A stretch of DNA of 64,000 nucleotides, taken from the NCBI RefSeq assembly GCF_024622195.1, contig NZ_JANKBI010000001.1, positions 496,001 to 560,000 of the forward strand, in the 5' to 3' direction. Both the position numbers and the translations under genes were made by a program. Source of the DNA: Murimonas intestini. Lineage in GTDB: Bacteria > Bacillota > Clostridia > Lachnospirales > Lachnospiraceae. The notes beneath the pieces are model-generated. The model worked only from the letters and a program-made list of their open reading frames with translations. It was not told the origin of the DNA and made no database searches. Shown piece by piece: positions 27,088 through 36,082 of this stretch (its first letter is position 1; every line of letters starts with the position of its first letter).

Positions 27088-28533
27088 ATGCAAGATAGCT
27101 CACCAAAAGGCCTGCCGGGAGAATTTCTTCTGCTGTTTACCTTTCTCATATGGCTGCTGTTTTTTCTGATTTACATAGGCAACAGACACAATAAATTAAA
27201 CAGATGGTGTTTCATAAGTGGTATCTGCTTCAGCATAGGGGTCTTGAAAGAATATCTGTACTACAGCCTTTTCCCCTGGGTGATCCAGTCCTACCCCTCT
27301 TTGCTGGATGAAGGGACCGCCCTTACCATTTATTCTGTGCTGACAGCAATACCCTACTATTTTGCCACCCCTACCATGCTGATCTTCAGCTTATATTTTA
27401 ACCGTTTCGAACTGAGGCATCCGAAAGCTTTTCCCTGGATCTGTATCTTGTCCTTTGTACCGGGAATAGTGTTTGGTTTCTTCTATCCCTATACACAGAC
27501 AAGGTATTTTCAGCTGAATGACAGAACATATTATATGCTTGTCACTATCTACAATTTTATCAACAGTATCGTGATGACTTATATGATCCTCAATACTTTG
27601 ACCCGGGAACGCCATTCCAAGATCAGACAGCAGAAAAGAGCCATTGCTTTTCTGGTCCTCGTTCCCAGCTGGTACGCCATGCTGAGTATCTTTCCTGTCC
27701 AGCTCTTTAGTCTTGGCAGGATGTTTAAGACATGGCAGGGGAATCTTGTCATAATCATGATCCTGATCCTCTTTTACCTATATCATGTATCGCGTGACGG
27801 GTTCATGGGCGCACGTTTCCGCCATGAGACGTATGACTGGGATAAAGACAGCCAGCTGATCAACAAGAGTATGGAGCTTGTCCAGCATATGCTGAAAAAC
27901 CAGATAGCAAAGATCGACTGGTGCGCACAAAATATTGTAAAAGAGGCGCCTTCTGAAGAGATTGAGGAGTATACAGAGATCATCCGGCGCTCCACCAGCC
28001 GCGTCTCAGGATATATCTCCAAAACAAAATCTTATTCCCAGGAGCTTAATCCCAGACCCGAGCACTGCGATGCCCAGTCCTTTTTAAAAAGCTGTTATGA
28101 AGATCTGGAGAAAGTACATAAAGAAGTGGTGTTTGAATTAGACTGCCAGGAGGCACAGACAGTATACTGTGACAGAGACCTGCTCAAGGAAGTCCTTCTG
28201 AATCTTTTCCAGAACGCCATTGATGCCATGGACGGAACCGGAAAGATAAGTATTTCCTGCTATCAGGAGAAACATGGGAGTTATTGCTGCATAGAAGTTG
28301 CAGATACCGGTAAGGGTATAGAAAAAGAAGATCTTATAAAGCTCTTCCAGCCTTATTATACTACAAAAAGAACAGATGCCCATACAGGCCTTGGACTCTA
28401 TTACTGTCAAAAAGTACTGCTTAAGCACGATGGGGAAATACGCGTAAAAAGTGAAAACGGATGCGGCACTGTTTTTTATCTCTATCTGCCCCAGCCGCGA
28501 AAAAGAGGACTCACAAGAAAGGAGAGACACTGA
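27088..28533 (+). CDS. Membrane sensor histidine kinase
   Basis: This is a 481-residue protein. The N-terminal half has about seven hydrophobic helices, so it is a membrane sensor without a large extracellular domain. The transmitter has a helical segment VQHMLKNQIAKIDW, where the His before MLKN is the best candidate for phosphorylation. The ATPase domain is canonical: N box LLNLFQNAIDAM, G1 VADTGKGIEKED and G2 HTGLGLYYCQK. The response regulator gene follows with its ATG immediately after the stop. It is divergent from the phospho-signalling cluster, so it may control that cluster, though no direct evidence is visible. Confidence 0.9.
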   Translation: MQDSSPKGLPGEFLLLFTFLIWLLFFLIYIGNRHNKLNRWCFISGICFSIGVLKEYLYYSLFPWVIQSYPSLLDEGTALTIYSVLTAIPYYFATPTMLIFSLYFNRFELRHPKAFPWICILSFVPGIVFGFFYPYTQTRYFQLNDRTYYMLVTIYNFINSIVMTYMILNTLTRERHSKIRQQKRAIAFLVLVPSWYAMLSIFPVQLFSLGRMFKTWQGNLVIIMILILFYLYHVSRDGFMGARFRHETYDWDKDSQLINKSMELVQHMLKNQIAKIDWCAQNIVKEAPSEEIEEYTEIIRRSTSRVSGYISKTKSYSQELNPRPEHCDAQSFLKSCYEDLEKVHKEVVFELDCQEAQTVYCDRDLLKEVLLNLFQNAIDAMDGTGKISISCYQEKHGSYCCIEVADTGKGIEKEDLIKLFQPYYTTKRTDAHTGLGLYYCQKVLLKHDGEIRVKSENGCGTVFYLYLPQPRKRGLTRKERH

Positions 28534-29124
28534 ATGGCTGAACAGGAGAAAATAAATGTACTGATCGTTGAGGACGACCCGGATTTCTGTTTTTTGATTA
28601 AAGACTGTCTGAAAAAAGAAAATGATATGACAGTCTGCGGCACGGCGTCATCTCCCGCACAGGCGCTGATACTCGCCCAGGCTATGGGACCTGATATCGT
28701 ACTAATGGATCTGAATCTGACAGCCTCCAATCTGGACGGCATACAGGCCGCCAAAATGATACGTATCAGCACAGATGCAAAAGTCCTCATCCTGACAGCA
28801 TTTGAGAATCCTCAGATCATAACAGATGCCTGCCGCCGCTCCTTTGCATCCGGTTATATATTTAAAAGCCAGTTCAGCCTCCTTCTGGAGACTATCAGAA
28901 AAACCGCCGGCGGCCACACTCCTCAGGAGCATCTGATAGCCTCCCTGATCCTTTCTGAGCTCTCTCCTGCAGAATATTCTATCTTTGAACTGCTGATGGG
29001 AAAAGACTTAAAGCTCCAGTCCTCTCCTAAGACGATCGCAAACCAGAAGAATAATCTTCTAAAAAAACTGGGGCTTGCAAACCAGAGTGAACTTATCCAT
29101 ATCTTTAAAGGCCTCACCTATTGA
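28534..29124 (+). CDS. Response regulator with LuxR-like helix-turn-helix
   Basis: This is a 196-residue protein. The receiver domain has the acidic pair VEDDPD, phosphoacceptor in VLMDLNL and signalling residue in LILTAFENP; the usual conserved lysine lies in FKSQ. The C-terminal segment (LSPAEYSIFELLMG, then KTIANQKNNLLKKLG) resembles a divergent NarL/LuxR helix-turn-helix. It pairs with the histidine kinase immediately upstream, and an AAGGAG precedes its start. Its last 7 nt overlap the convergent thioesterase gene tail to tail. Confidence 0.9.
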   Translation: MAEQEKINVLIVEDDPDFCFLIKDCLKKENDMTVCGTASSPAQALILAQAMGPDIVLMDLNLTASNLDGIQAAKMIRISTDAKVLILTAFENPQIITDACRRSFASGYIFKSQFSLLLETIRKTAGGHTPQEHLIASLILSELSPAEYSIFELLMGKDLKLQSSPKTIANQKNNLLKKLGLANQSELIHIFKGLTY

Positions 29125-29537
29125 CCTGCCTTCAGCCTTTCAAAAAGATCATGAAAGACAGGATCCGACTTCTTCAGATACACAGGCTTTTCCTCCCTGT
29201 CCAGAAAACAATGGCGTGTTCTGCCTTTGCATCTGATCTCCCCGCTGTCCTTGTCTTTCACCAGATAAGACACCGTCATCCGTATCCCATTGTATTCTTC
29301 AAGTGAAGCTTCTATAGCCACCACATCCCCGAAATGCACCATGGACTTATACTCTGCTTCTACAGAAAGCACAGGACTTATGATCCCCGCCTCCTCCATT
29401 TTTTTGTAGCCCAGGCCCGCCTGATCCATCAGATCCACCCTGGCCTCTTCAAACCATCTGATATAATTGGAGTGATGGACGATTCCCATCTGGTCAGTCT
29501 CATAATACTGGGCCTTGTGTTCATAAATTTTCAGCAT
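29118..29537 (-). CDS. Acyl-CoA thioesterase, YbgC/FadM-like hotdog fold
   Basis: This is a 139-residue protein of typical 4HBT length. The N-terminal YETDQMGIVHHSNYIRWFEEAR is the family signature (quoted here as its key parts: ETDQMG and HHSNYIRWF), with the Asp acting in hydrolysis of short or aromatic acyl-CoA thioesters. It is cytosolic. It starts 33 nt downstream of the diguanylate cyclase stop, with AAGGAG before the ATG, so the two may be co-transcribed. No link in function is evident. Confidence 0.9.
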   Translation of the reverse strand: MLKIYEHKAQYYETDQMGIVHHSNYIRWFEEARVDLMDQAGLGYKKMEEAGIISPVLSVEAEYKSMVHFGDVVAIEASLEEYNGIRMTVSYLVKDKDSGEIRCKGRTRHCFLDREEKPVYLKKSDPVFHDLFERLKAGQ

Positions 29538-29570
29538 TTTTTTCTCCTTCCAAACACATATATTTCTGTC

Positions 29571-31475
29571 TCAGACACTGTAGATATTATAATCATTTTT
29601 TCCTGTTTGTTTAGTCTTATAAAGGGCAGCGTCAGCCTTCTTATAAAGAGAGTCAAAGTCTGTCCCATCCCCGGGACTTACTGACACTCCTATGCTGGCT
29701 GACATATTCCAGCTGCCGCACTGGTCAGTATAATTTATCTGAAGCGCCGATGATAGTTCTTCTGCTTTTACCCTCACCCAGTCTGCATCCGGGATAGGGA
29801 TGAAGGCGGCAAACTCATCTCCTCCAATCCTCCCAAGTATATCTTTTTCCCTGAAATGCTTCCTGATGATGTCTGTAAATTCTCTGATGCATGAATCACC
29901 GAATGCATGGCCAAACTGATCGTTTGCCTGCTTAAAATTATCAATGTCAAAGATAAAAAACGCATAACTTGTACCCGGATTCTCTGACAATATTTTATTA
30001 ATAAAACGTTCAGTGGCATTTCTTGTAAAAAATCCCGTCATCCCGTCTGTGGCTGCCTGAAGTTCCTTCTGTTTTTCAGAATCGATATTTTTTCTGTATG
30101 TAAACATATGGATAGACTGGTCTTCCTCAGAAAATAAAATATATGCATCGATCCTCATCCAGTTGTAATTGATCCCGTCTTCTGTGATCATAAAATCATA
30201 CCTGAGATGATTGTTATTATTATTGTACTCCTTTATGACATTCTCAGGTGTAAAGGTGGACACATATCCCTCTCTGAATTCATCCTTTATCTGCTTCCGG
30301 GCTATCACCCTCAGGCCCTGGTCATAGGGAAGCCCTTTTGCCCCCAGGCTTTCGAAGTATTCTTCCGTTCTTTTGCCGACATAACAGTTCTTTGTTATAT
30401 TCAGCTCATAGATATTGTCATACATCTCTTCAGTGGCCCTTTTGAAATTTGTCTGTCGTTCTTCAACCAGGGCTGTGATCTGCCTGTTAAATTTCCTGAT
30501 CACGGCTGTAGTTACAAGCAGTACTATGAGTATTACAGTGATAAGTATGACACATGTCAGATAAAGCTGGATCTTCATATCATGGATCAGCCTTCCTGTA
30601 TTCTGCTCTACAACAAGGCACCAGGACAGCTCAGGGATATAGCGTGCCACAACAAAACTGCTTTCAGCAGACCCTGATCCTGTATCTGTCCATATTTCCA
30701 GATTGGACGTATTATCTGTCCACTGAAGTATCTGTCTGCGCAGCTCCTCCCTGTCATATACAGAAAACCAGTCCTTCTGCTCGTATCCTGTGTAATCAGT
30801 GGATATCTCGATCTTGCCTCCGCCGCTGATCAGGCTGGCCTGAACATTATATTTCTGTTCATAATCCCCAAGAAGTTCCTTCAGATAATCGATTCGTATT
30901 CCAACACCCACGACACCTATCACATCTCCGTCCGTATCTGTAATCTTGCAGTTCACAAATACTGTGATCTCATTATCCGCTCCATCCACTTCATCATTAT
31001 CTACGTTCAGAGAATATTCAGGGCTGCTGTCCATCAGATCATAATACCATTGATTTTCAGGATCATCCCTGGTCAGTACCCGGTCTAATCCGCTGAAATT
31101 ATAATAGCGCCCTGTTGCAACAGAGACCAAAAATACAGAGTCAAAATCATATTTATCCTGGTATGCCTTCAGGTATGTCCTGATCGTTTCTGCGTAATTC
31201 TCATCTTCCAGATGCTCACCTTCGCTCAGGAGATGCTCTATCAGCAGACTGTCGTGTGCCATTGTAATAGATATATTGACTGGTTTAGCAAACATTGTAG
31301 TCAGGCGGTAATAGATGCCTTCCGTGGTCAGGGATGACACCCTCTCAATATTATCCAGGGACGCCTGGTAATTGGCCCTGTAGCTGAATACTGCCGTCAG
31401 CGCAAAGCCGATGACAAGTACAATGCTTATCAACAGATTAGTTCTTGCCAATTCTTTATTCTTCAATGTTTTCAT
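29571..31475 (-). CDS. Membrane diguanylate cyclase with extracellular Cache-like sensor
   Basis: This is a 634-residue protein. A membrane helix at about 14-33 is followed by a roughly 250-residue extracellular domain of double-Cache type (VGVGVRIDYL, SSFVVARYIPELSWCLVV), a second helix (about 300-325), a PAS-like region and a C-terminal GGDEF domain. GRIGGDEFAAF contains the intact active site, and FIFDIDNFKQAND is the metal/nucleotide-binding segment, so it should make cyclic di-GMP. It lies between the metallophosphoesterase of operon copy 2 and a thioesterase. Cyclic di-GMP often controls processive glycosyltransferases, but no PilZ domain is seen nearby. Confidence 0.93.
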   Translation of the reverse strand: MKTLKNKELARTNLLISIVLVIGFALTAVFSYRANYQASLDNIERVSSLTTEGIYYRLTTMFAKPVNISITMAHDSLLIEHLLSEGEHLEDENYAETIRTYLKAYQDKYDFDSVFLVSVATGRYYNFSGLDRVLTRDDPENQWYYDLMDSSPEYSLNVDNDEVDGADNEITVFVNCKITDTDGDVIGVVGVGIRIDYLKELLGDYEQKYNVQASLISGGGKIEISTDYTGYEQKDWFSVYDREELRRQILQWTDNTSNLEIWTDTGSGSAESSFVVARYIPELSWCLVVEQNTGRLIHDMKIQLYLTCVILITVILIVLLVTTAVIRKFNRQITALVEERQTNFKRATEEMYDNIYELNITKNCYVGKRTEEYFESLGAKGLPYDQGLRVIARKQIKDEFREGYVSTFTPENVIKEYNNNNNHLRYDFMITEDGINYNWMRIDAYILFSEEDQSIHMFTYRKNIDSEKQKELQAATDGMTGFFTRNATERFINKILSENPGTSYAFFIFDIDNFKQANDQFGHAFGDSCIREFTDIIRKHFREKDILGRIGGDEFAAFIPIPDADWVRVKAEELSSALQINYTDQCGSWNMSASIGVSVSPGDGTDFDSLYKKADAALYKTKQTGKNDYNIYSV

Positions 31476-31593
31476 GCCCCCATTTCATCTTGCCGGCTTG
31501 TCCATTTGAATCCTCAGGCAGGCATATCCATACCGCTTTTCCAGTAACAGCCAGATCTGCTGAGAGAAAGCTGTGAATAGCAGTGTCATAGTC

Positions 31594-31622
31594 AGTATAG
31601 CACCATAGACAGAATATCGCAA
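31594..31622 (-). promoter_or_regulatory. Promoter of diguanylate cyclase
   Basis: On the minus strand TTGCGA (31617-31622) and TATACT (31594-31599) are separated by 17 nt in the 211-nt gap between the metallophosphoesterase and the cyclase. It suggests the cyclase is transcribed separately from operon copy 2. Confidence 0.55.
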
Positions 31623-31686
31623 AAAGAATTCTATTATAATTAAAAAACAAGCAGCGCCAGGATATTCTCCCGCCGCCGCTCATCAC

Positions 31687-33558
31687 TCATTTTGTCATTA
31701 TACAGGCATCGATCTCCTCTCCGCCTGACACATCATACGTGCGGATCTCTATGGATTTTCTTTTCACTGTTACCGATACCATTACCGGAACTTTCTCCTC
31801 CAGGAAATAAGCGTCGTACCCTGTCTCTTCTTTATTCTTTTCATAATACTTATTTCCCGTAGATGAACCTCCCGTCAGATACAGGACTTCCCCGTTTTTC
31901 TTCCTTCCGCCTGTCTTTCCCGTGGATGTAAGGCCATTCATATAGAAAGTTCTTGAATAGCTGTGGTCGTGTCCCGCCAGGACCAGGTCAACATTACATT
32001 CTGAGAATACAGGTGCAAGCTGATTCCTTTTCTTTATAATTGATTCGTCATCCGCATGGGCGCCCGCACTGAACAGAGAATAATGCATGGTTACCACCAC
32101 CCAGTCTGAAGGGTGGTCTTCTATTGCCCGCCTCAGAAAATCTGCCTGACCTTTTGCATCATCGTTAAATAAGTCAAGGGCCACAAACAAAACATTCTTA
32201 TACGTAAAGCTATATGCCAGATCATTCCGTCCATCTCTCTGGAACTGTTTCTCATACAGGTTATTTGCAGCTTCATGGTTCCCGGGGTTAACTGCTGTAG
32301 GAAGACTTTTCAATATTTCCGGCCTGCGGAATTCTAAATACTCCTGTTTTGCCTTCTCCGGGTCCGAACTGTCTGCCTGATCTCCCGCAGTGATCAGAAA
32401 AGCTGCATCCGGCGCCGCTGCCAGACCTTCATTAAGAGATTTTTCCCAGGCCTTTCCATCCATTGTCAGCTTTCCGGCGCCAATCTGAGGATCTCCTGCA
32501 AATAAAAATGTAAATTTTTCATCCTTCCCGGGGGCACAGAATGTGTAGGTCTCTGAAATATCCTGCGAGCCAAGCCTTCTGATTCTGTACACATATTCTC
32601 TGCCTGTCTCCAGCATATCTATCTCTGCAGTATAGCAATATGCATCCTTTGCTTCCCCCTTCTGCCTGCCCATAAGGCAGCCAGCATAGGCAGCTGGTTC
32701 CTCATCTTGCTGTTTTATACTATACTGAAGTTCATATGCTCCTGCATCATCTGTATACCAGTTTACACGGATACTTCTCTCATCTTCTCCCACTTCAAGG
32801 AGCAGGCCGGAAGTATCCAGTTTCACTGTCTCCTCCCCTTTAGTCAGCCCCTCCAAAGATATAAAGTTAAAATATATGTCCGAGCCCGAGGCATAATTCT
32901 GGTGTACCTCAACAGCTACAGTATTTTTCCCTTTTTTCAGCATAGACGTGTCTTTGACTGTAAACTTTTCCAAACGGGGACTGGAGACACCTTCTTTTGC
33001 CCCATAATCTGTCAGTTTTTTATATCCCCCGTCCGGATTGTTTCCCGCCCATGCCAATTCCCCGTTAATATAGATCAGCACAGCATCATCAAATTCCACT
33101 TCTCCTGTCATGACAGCGATACTGTCAGGATTGGCAATTGTAAGCTCCGTGCGGAACAGATAAACAGGTTTTGAGTTTCCGTCATCATCATACTGTTCAA
33201 GCAGAATATTGGGGGCATTTCCCTTCCCCATCTCTTTTCTTTCTCCGTCCTTTGCCCCAAAAGAACCTGCTGCCTCTTTCCATCCTGAAGCATCATACTT
33301 GTTCTCTCTCCACCGTAACTCATCACCTGATTCCACAATATTTTCCTGTCCGTCATCCAAGTACTTCCACTCTGTCCTGCCTGAGGAAATCAACTCTATC
33401 CTTCCACTGTCCCCGGGTACAGAAAGCTCTGCCTTTCCATTGATTCCATATTGTCCGCTGTCTATATGGGCAATTATAAAAACCAGACAAAGCAGAAGTA
33501 TGCCAAAAAATGCAGCAGCTGTTCTCTTTAAACTGTCTTTATTGAAAATTCTTTTCAT
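31687..33558 (-). CDS. Secreted/membrane-anchored metallophosphoesterase, purple-acid-phosphatase-like
   Basis: This is a 623-residue protein. A signal anchor (residues 13-31) precedes a lectin-like beta-rich N-terminal region, a fibronectin III-like domain (YELQYSIKQQ, REYVYRIRR) and a calcineurin-type phosphoesterase domain. Metal-binding motifs are complete: FAGDPQIG, TAGDQADS, NPGNHEA, VVTMHYS and LAGHDHSYSRT. It acts outside the cell on a phosphoester. It is the eighth gene of operon copy 2, starting 11 nt after the glycosyltransferase, with AGGAGG 6 nt before the ATG. The equivalent position in copy 1 is beyond the window, so whether copy 1 has one is unknown. Confidence 0.92.
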   Translation of the reverse strand: MKRIFNKDSLKRTAAAFFGILLLCLVFIIAHIDSGQYGINGKAELSVPGDSGRIELISSGRTEWKYLDDGQENIVESGDELRWRENKYDASGWKEAAGSFGAKDGERKEMGKGNAPNILLEQYDDDGNSKPVYLFRTELTIANPDSIAVMTGEVEFDDAVLIYINGELAWAGNNPDGGYKKLTDYGAKEGVSSPRLEKFTVKDTSMLKKGKNTVAVEVHQNYASGSDIYFNFISLEGLTKGEETVKLDTSGLLLEVGEDERSIRVNWYTDDAGAYELQYSIKQQDEEPAAYAGCLMGRQKGEAKDAYCYTAEIDMLETGREYVYRIRRLGSQDISETYTFCAPGKDEKFTFLFAGDPQIGAGKLTMDGKAWEKSLNEGLAAAPDAAFLITAGDQADSSDPEKAKQEYLEFRRPEILKSLPTAVNPGNHEAANNLYEKQFQRDGRNDLAYSFTYKNVLFVALDLFNDDAKGQADFLRRAIEDHPSDWVVVTMHYSLFSAGAHADDESIIKKRNQLAPVFSECNVDLVLAGHDHSYSRTFYMNGLTSTGKTGGRKKNGEVLYLTGGSSTGNKYYEKNKEETGYDAYFLEEKVPVMVSVTVKRKSIEIRTYDVSGGEEIDACIMTK

Positions 33559-33568
33559 CTGCTACCTC

Positions 33569-34972
33569 CTATTCTCTGTTATGCCTGTAACGTTCCTTTT
33601 CTCCCCAGACATTTTTATTCTTCTGGTATCCCAGCAATGCATTTACACGGACCAGCATGAGTATAAAACGCAGTCCCACAAGCTCAAAACCGCTCAGCAG
33701 AATAGCCTTTACGCCGTCCCAAACAGTTATATGCAGCTGCTGCGTGTGGATCCTGCTGAAAAATGCAACAAGAGTAAGCGTACAGCCAAAAAGCGCATAA
33801 ACAGCAAAAAAGAGAAGCATAAAAGGGACATTGATCAAATTTGCCCAGAAAGACAATATAATAGTGAGGATACCAAAAATTTCAATATATGGAGACAGCA
33901 GTTCATAGATCCAAAAATATAGAAAGGAGACTGTACCCATAATTCCGTATTCTTTTCTGCCTACCGCCGCTTTATATTTTGTAAGGCTTTCATACAGCCC
34001 TATGTGCCATCTTCTCCTCTGGCGCATAAGGTCAGGAAGATTTCCCGGCGCCTGGCTCCAGCAGACTGCATCGGGGGTATACCTTATCCTGTAATCCAGA
34101 TGGTTCAGCCTGCAGAAAGCATGCAGCTTCACCACCAGTTCCATATCCTCCCCCATAGTTGAGTTATCATAGCCTCCGGCAAGCACTACTGTATTCTTTT
34201 CAAACAGTCCAAATGCTCCGGATATGATCAGATTTCCGTTAAAGCTGTCCATAAAGATCCTGGATGCCATAAAGGAACGGTCATATTCCAGTACCTGCAG
34301 GGCTATGATTATTTTTTTAGGAAGGCTGTAATCCTGGACTCTCCCATCTATCAGACGCACTCCATTAGACACCCTCACCTGGCCTCCGCAGGCAATAGTA
34401 CGGTTATCCTCCAGAACAGGCTTTGCTATCTCCCGGAGGGAATCCCGCTGAAGCATTGAGTCTGCATCTATACAGATAAAATAAGGAAAACGTGAGATAT
34501 TGATCCCCATATTAAGAGTATCTGCCTTGCCGCCGTTCTCCTTCATAACAAGGGTAAGCTGAATGCCCCCCTCCTTAGCTTCATAGACGGCCAGTTCCTT
34601 CTTGCACGGTATCCTCTTTCTCACAGGCCTGTCGATCTTGTACATGTGGAAATATTCAATCAGCCGTTTGGCAGTATGATCCTCCGAACCATCATCCACT
34701 ATCACAATCTCGTATAGCTTGTAGTCCTGTTTCAGCAGGGTGCATACCGTGTCCACTACTGTTATTTCCTCATTATGGGCCGGTACGATGATACTGATCG
34801 GAATATAGAAATCTTGATGCAGGCTGTTCTTCAGCTTCTCATTCATGCGTTCTGTATACAGCCTGTTAGAACCCCAGAGCACAGAAAGAAAGAGAAAGCT
34901 GCTGTAGCCAATTAAATATACGACAAAAAATATATCCACGCCGAATAAAAATATTTTAATCGCATCCATCAT
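33569..34972 (-). CDS. Processive GT2 glycosyltransferase (copy 2)
   Basis: This is a 467-residue protein. ATG 34972 is preferred because it forms an ATGA overlap with the HEAT-like gene, as in copy 1, and gives a matching N-terminus (MMDAIKIFLFGVD versus MINAADAFLRGVG). An N-terminal membrane helix is followed by GT-A motifs VPAHNEE, VDDGSED, IDADS, GEDMELV and QRRRWH, then about four C-terminal helices. The D,D,D,QxxRW set indicates a processive polymerase that also forms the export channel. The sugar is unknown. It is probably the polymer synthase of the operon. Confidence 0.93.
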   Translation of the reverse strand: MMDAIKIFLFGVDIFFVVYLIGYSSFLFLSVLWGSNRLYTERMNEKLKNSLHQDFYIPISIIVPAHNEEITVVDTVCTLLKQDYKLYEIVIVDDGSEDHTAKRLIEYFHMYKIDRPVRKRIPCKKELAVYEAKEGGIQLTLVMKENGGKADTLNMGINISRFPYFICIDADSMLQRDSLREIAKPVLEDNRTIACGGQVRVSNGVRLIDGRVQDYSLPKKIIIALQVLEYDRSFMASRIFMDSFNGNLIISGAFGLFEKNTVVLAGGYDNSTMGEDMELVVKLHAFCRLNHLDYRIRYTPDAVCWSQAPGNLPDLMRQRRRWHIGLYESLTKYKAAVGRKEYGIMGTVSFLYFWIYELLSPYIEIFGILTIILSFWANLINVPFMLLFFAVYALFGCTLTLVAFFSRIHTQQLHITVWDGVKAILLSGFELVGLRFILMLVRVNALLGYQKNKNVWGEKERYRHNRE

Positions 34973-36063
34973 CCGGACATTTCCCCCTTCCATTGCTCCT
35001 GCTTATATCTGAGCATATCAATAGCATATCTGTCATTCTTTAACAACACCTCATCCAATACATTATGTTTGCCTGCAATCCTTATAAGAGAATCAGACGC
35101 ATTGCTGCGTACATACCAATATGTGCTGTGCATGCCTTCATATAAAGCCTGTACCGTTTCCTCTGAAGGATAGTTTTCCAGTGCAGAAGCCGCCAGCGCA
35201 GGAAATTCCCAGTCTTCCACCTCCCATTCTCTGACAAGCTTCTGCAAAACAGGCGCTGCATCTTCACATTTATGTCTTCTGAGATACCTGATGACGGCAA
35301 ATTTCACCTCTCTGTCTGTTTCAGGAATTTTAAACAAGTTTAGCAGCCTCTCCCCAAAGCAGTCTACAGAAAGCCTCATAAAGTTTATAAATGCTGTCTG
35401 GTAATACGGACTGAACTTATCCCATTCCCTCCAGAGCGCTGCTGCCAGCTCCTCCTTGTTTCCCTGAAAAGCTGCCAGCCCGTCAGTCACCAGCTTCTGG
35501 CTGTGTTCTATCTGATGGCGCTGCATCATTTTAAAAGCCTTAACAACAACCTCCGAGCTGCTTGCAGAATAGATTGCCTGCAGGGCGTTCTCTCTGCAGT
35601 AAATGGAATGCTCCCCGGTAAGCTGAAGCATGTATCTTACAACTGCATCCTGTTCTGTTTCTCCGCACAGTCTGTTCTGCCAGATAACATATGCATAATA
35701 TGCTTTCTCCATAACACCTTTTTTCAGATACCTGCTGCCTATCTTAACAAATATGGGATGGATACTTTGGATCCACGACCTTGTCCTGGTCTGTCCGCCC
35801 TCTGCAATTAACTTTTCAACAGTCTCCTGAAAAACCTGAAGGCCGGATACGCGGCTTATCCGTTTTGTCAGCCTTTTCATCTGCGTTTCTGTCATTGCTT
35901 CTTCTGCTATCATCTTTATCAGATATGCATTCCACCATCTTGTTTTAGAAGGATTTCTGATATCGCCCAATCTCCTTCGTCCGGTATATGCCAGATTAAA
36001 CAGCAGCAGACACGCACATAAAGCCATGTACACATATATCAGATTGTCCACCCGCAGTACCAT
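34969..36063 (-). CDS. Membrane-anchored HEAT-like repeat protein (copy 2)
   Basis: This is a 364-residue protein. ATG 36063 is chosen because it gives MVLRVDNLIYVYM, aligning with MFFNIETLIYTYL of copy 1. A longer reading starts in the preceding gene. A single membrane helix (residues 8-28) and a HEAT-like helical array follow; recognisable repeats are YCRENALQAIYSAS, VKFAVIRYLRRH and YVRSNASDSLIRI. It overlaps the glycosidase-like gene's end and overlaps the downstream synthase start, so stoichiometric coupled expression is likely. The likely role is scaffold for the synthase complex. Confidence 0.85.
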   Translation of the reverse strand: MVLRVDNLIYVYMALCACLLLFNLAYTGRRRLGDIRNPSKTRWWNAYLIKMIAEEAMTETQMKRLTKRISRVSGLQVFQETVEKLIAEGGQTRTRSWIQSIHPIFVKIGSRYLKKGVMEKAYYAYVIWQNRLCGETEQDAVVRYMLQLTGEHSIYCRENALQAIYSASSSEVVVKAFKMMQRHQIEHSQKLVTDGLAAFQGNKEELAAALWREWDKFSPYYQTAFINFMRLSVDCFGERLLNLFKIPETDREVKFAVIRYLRRHKCEDAAPVLQKLVREWEVEDWEFPALAASALENYPSEETVQALYEGMHSTYWYVRSNASDSLIRIAGKHNVLDEVLLKNDRYAIDMLRYKQEQWKGEMSG

Positions 36064-36082
36064 CACCTTCACCCCTCTCTGC

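Noticed and set aside
31456..31686. 76-codon minus-strand ORF between cyclase and metallophosphoesterase
   Set aside because: No RBS or family features; it covers the predicted cyclase promoter and overlaps the cyclase start.
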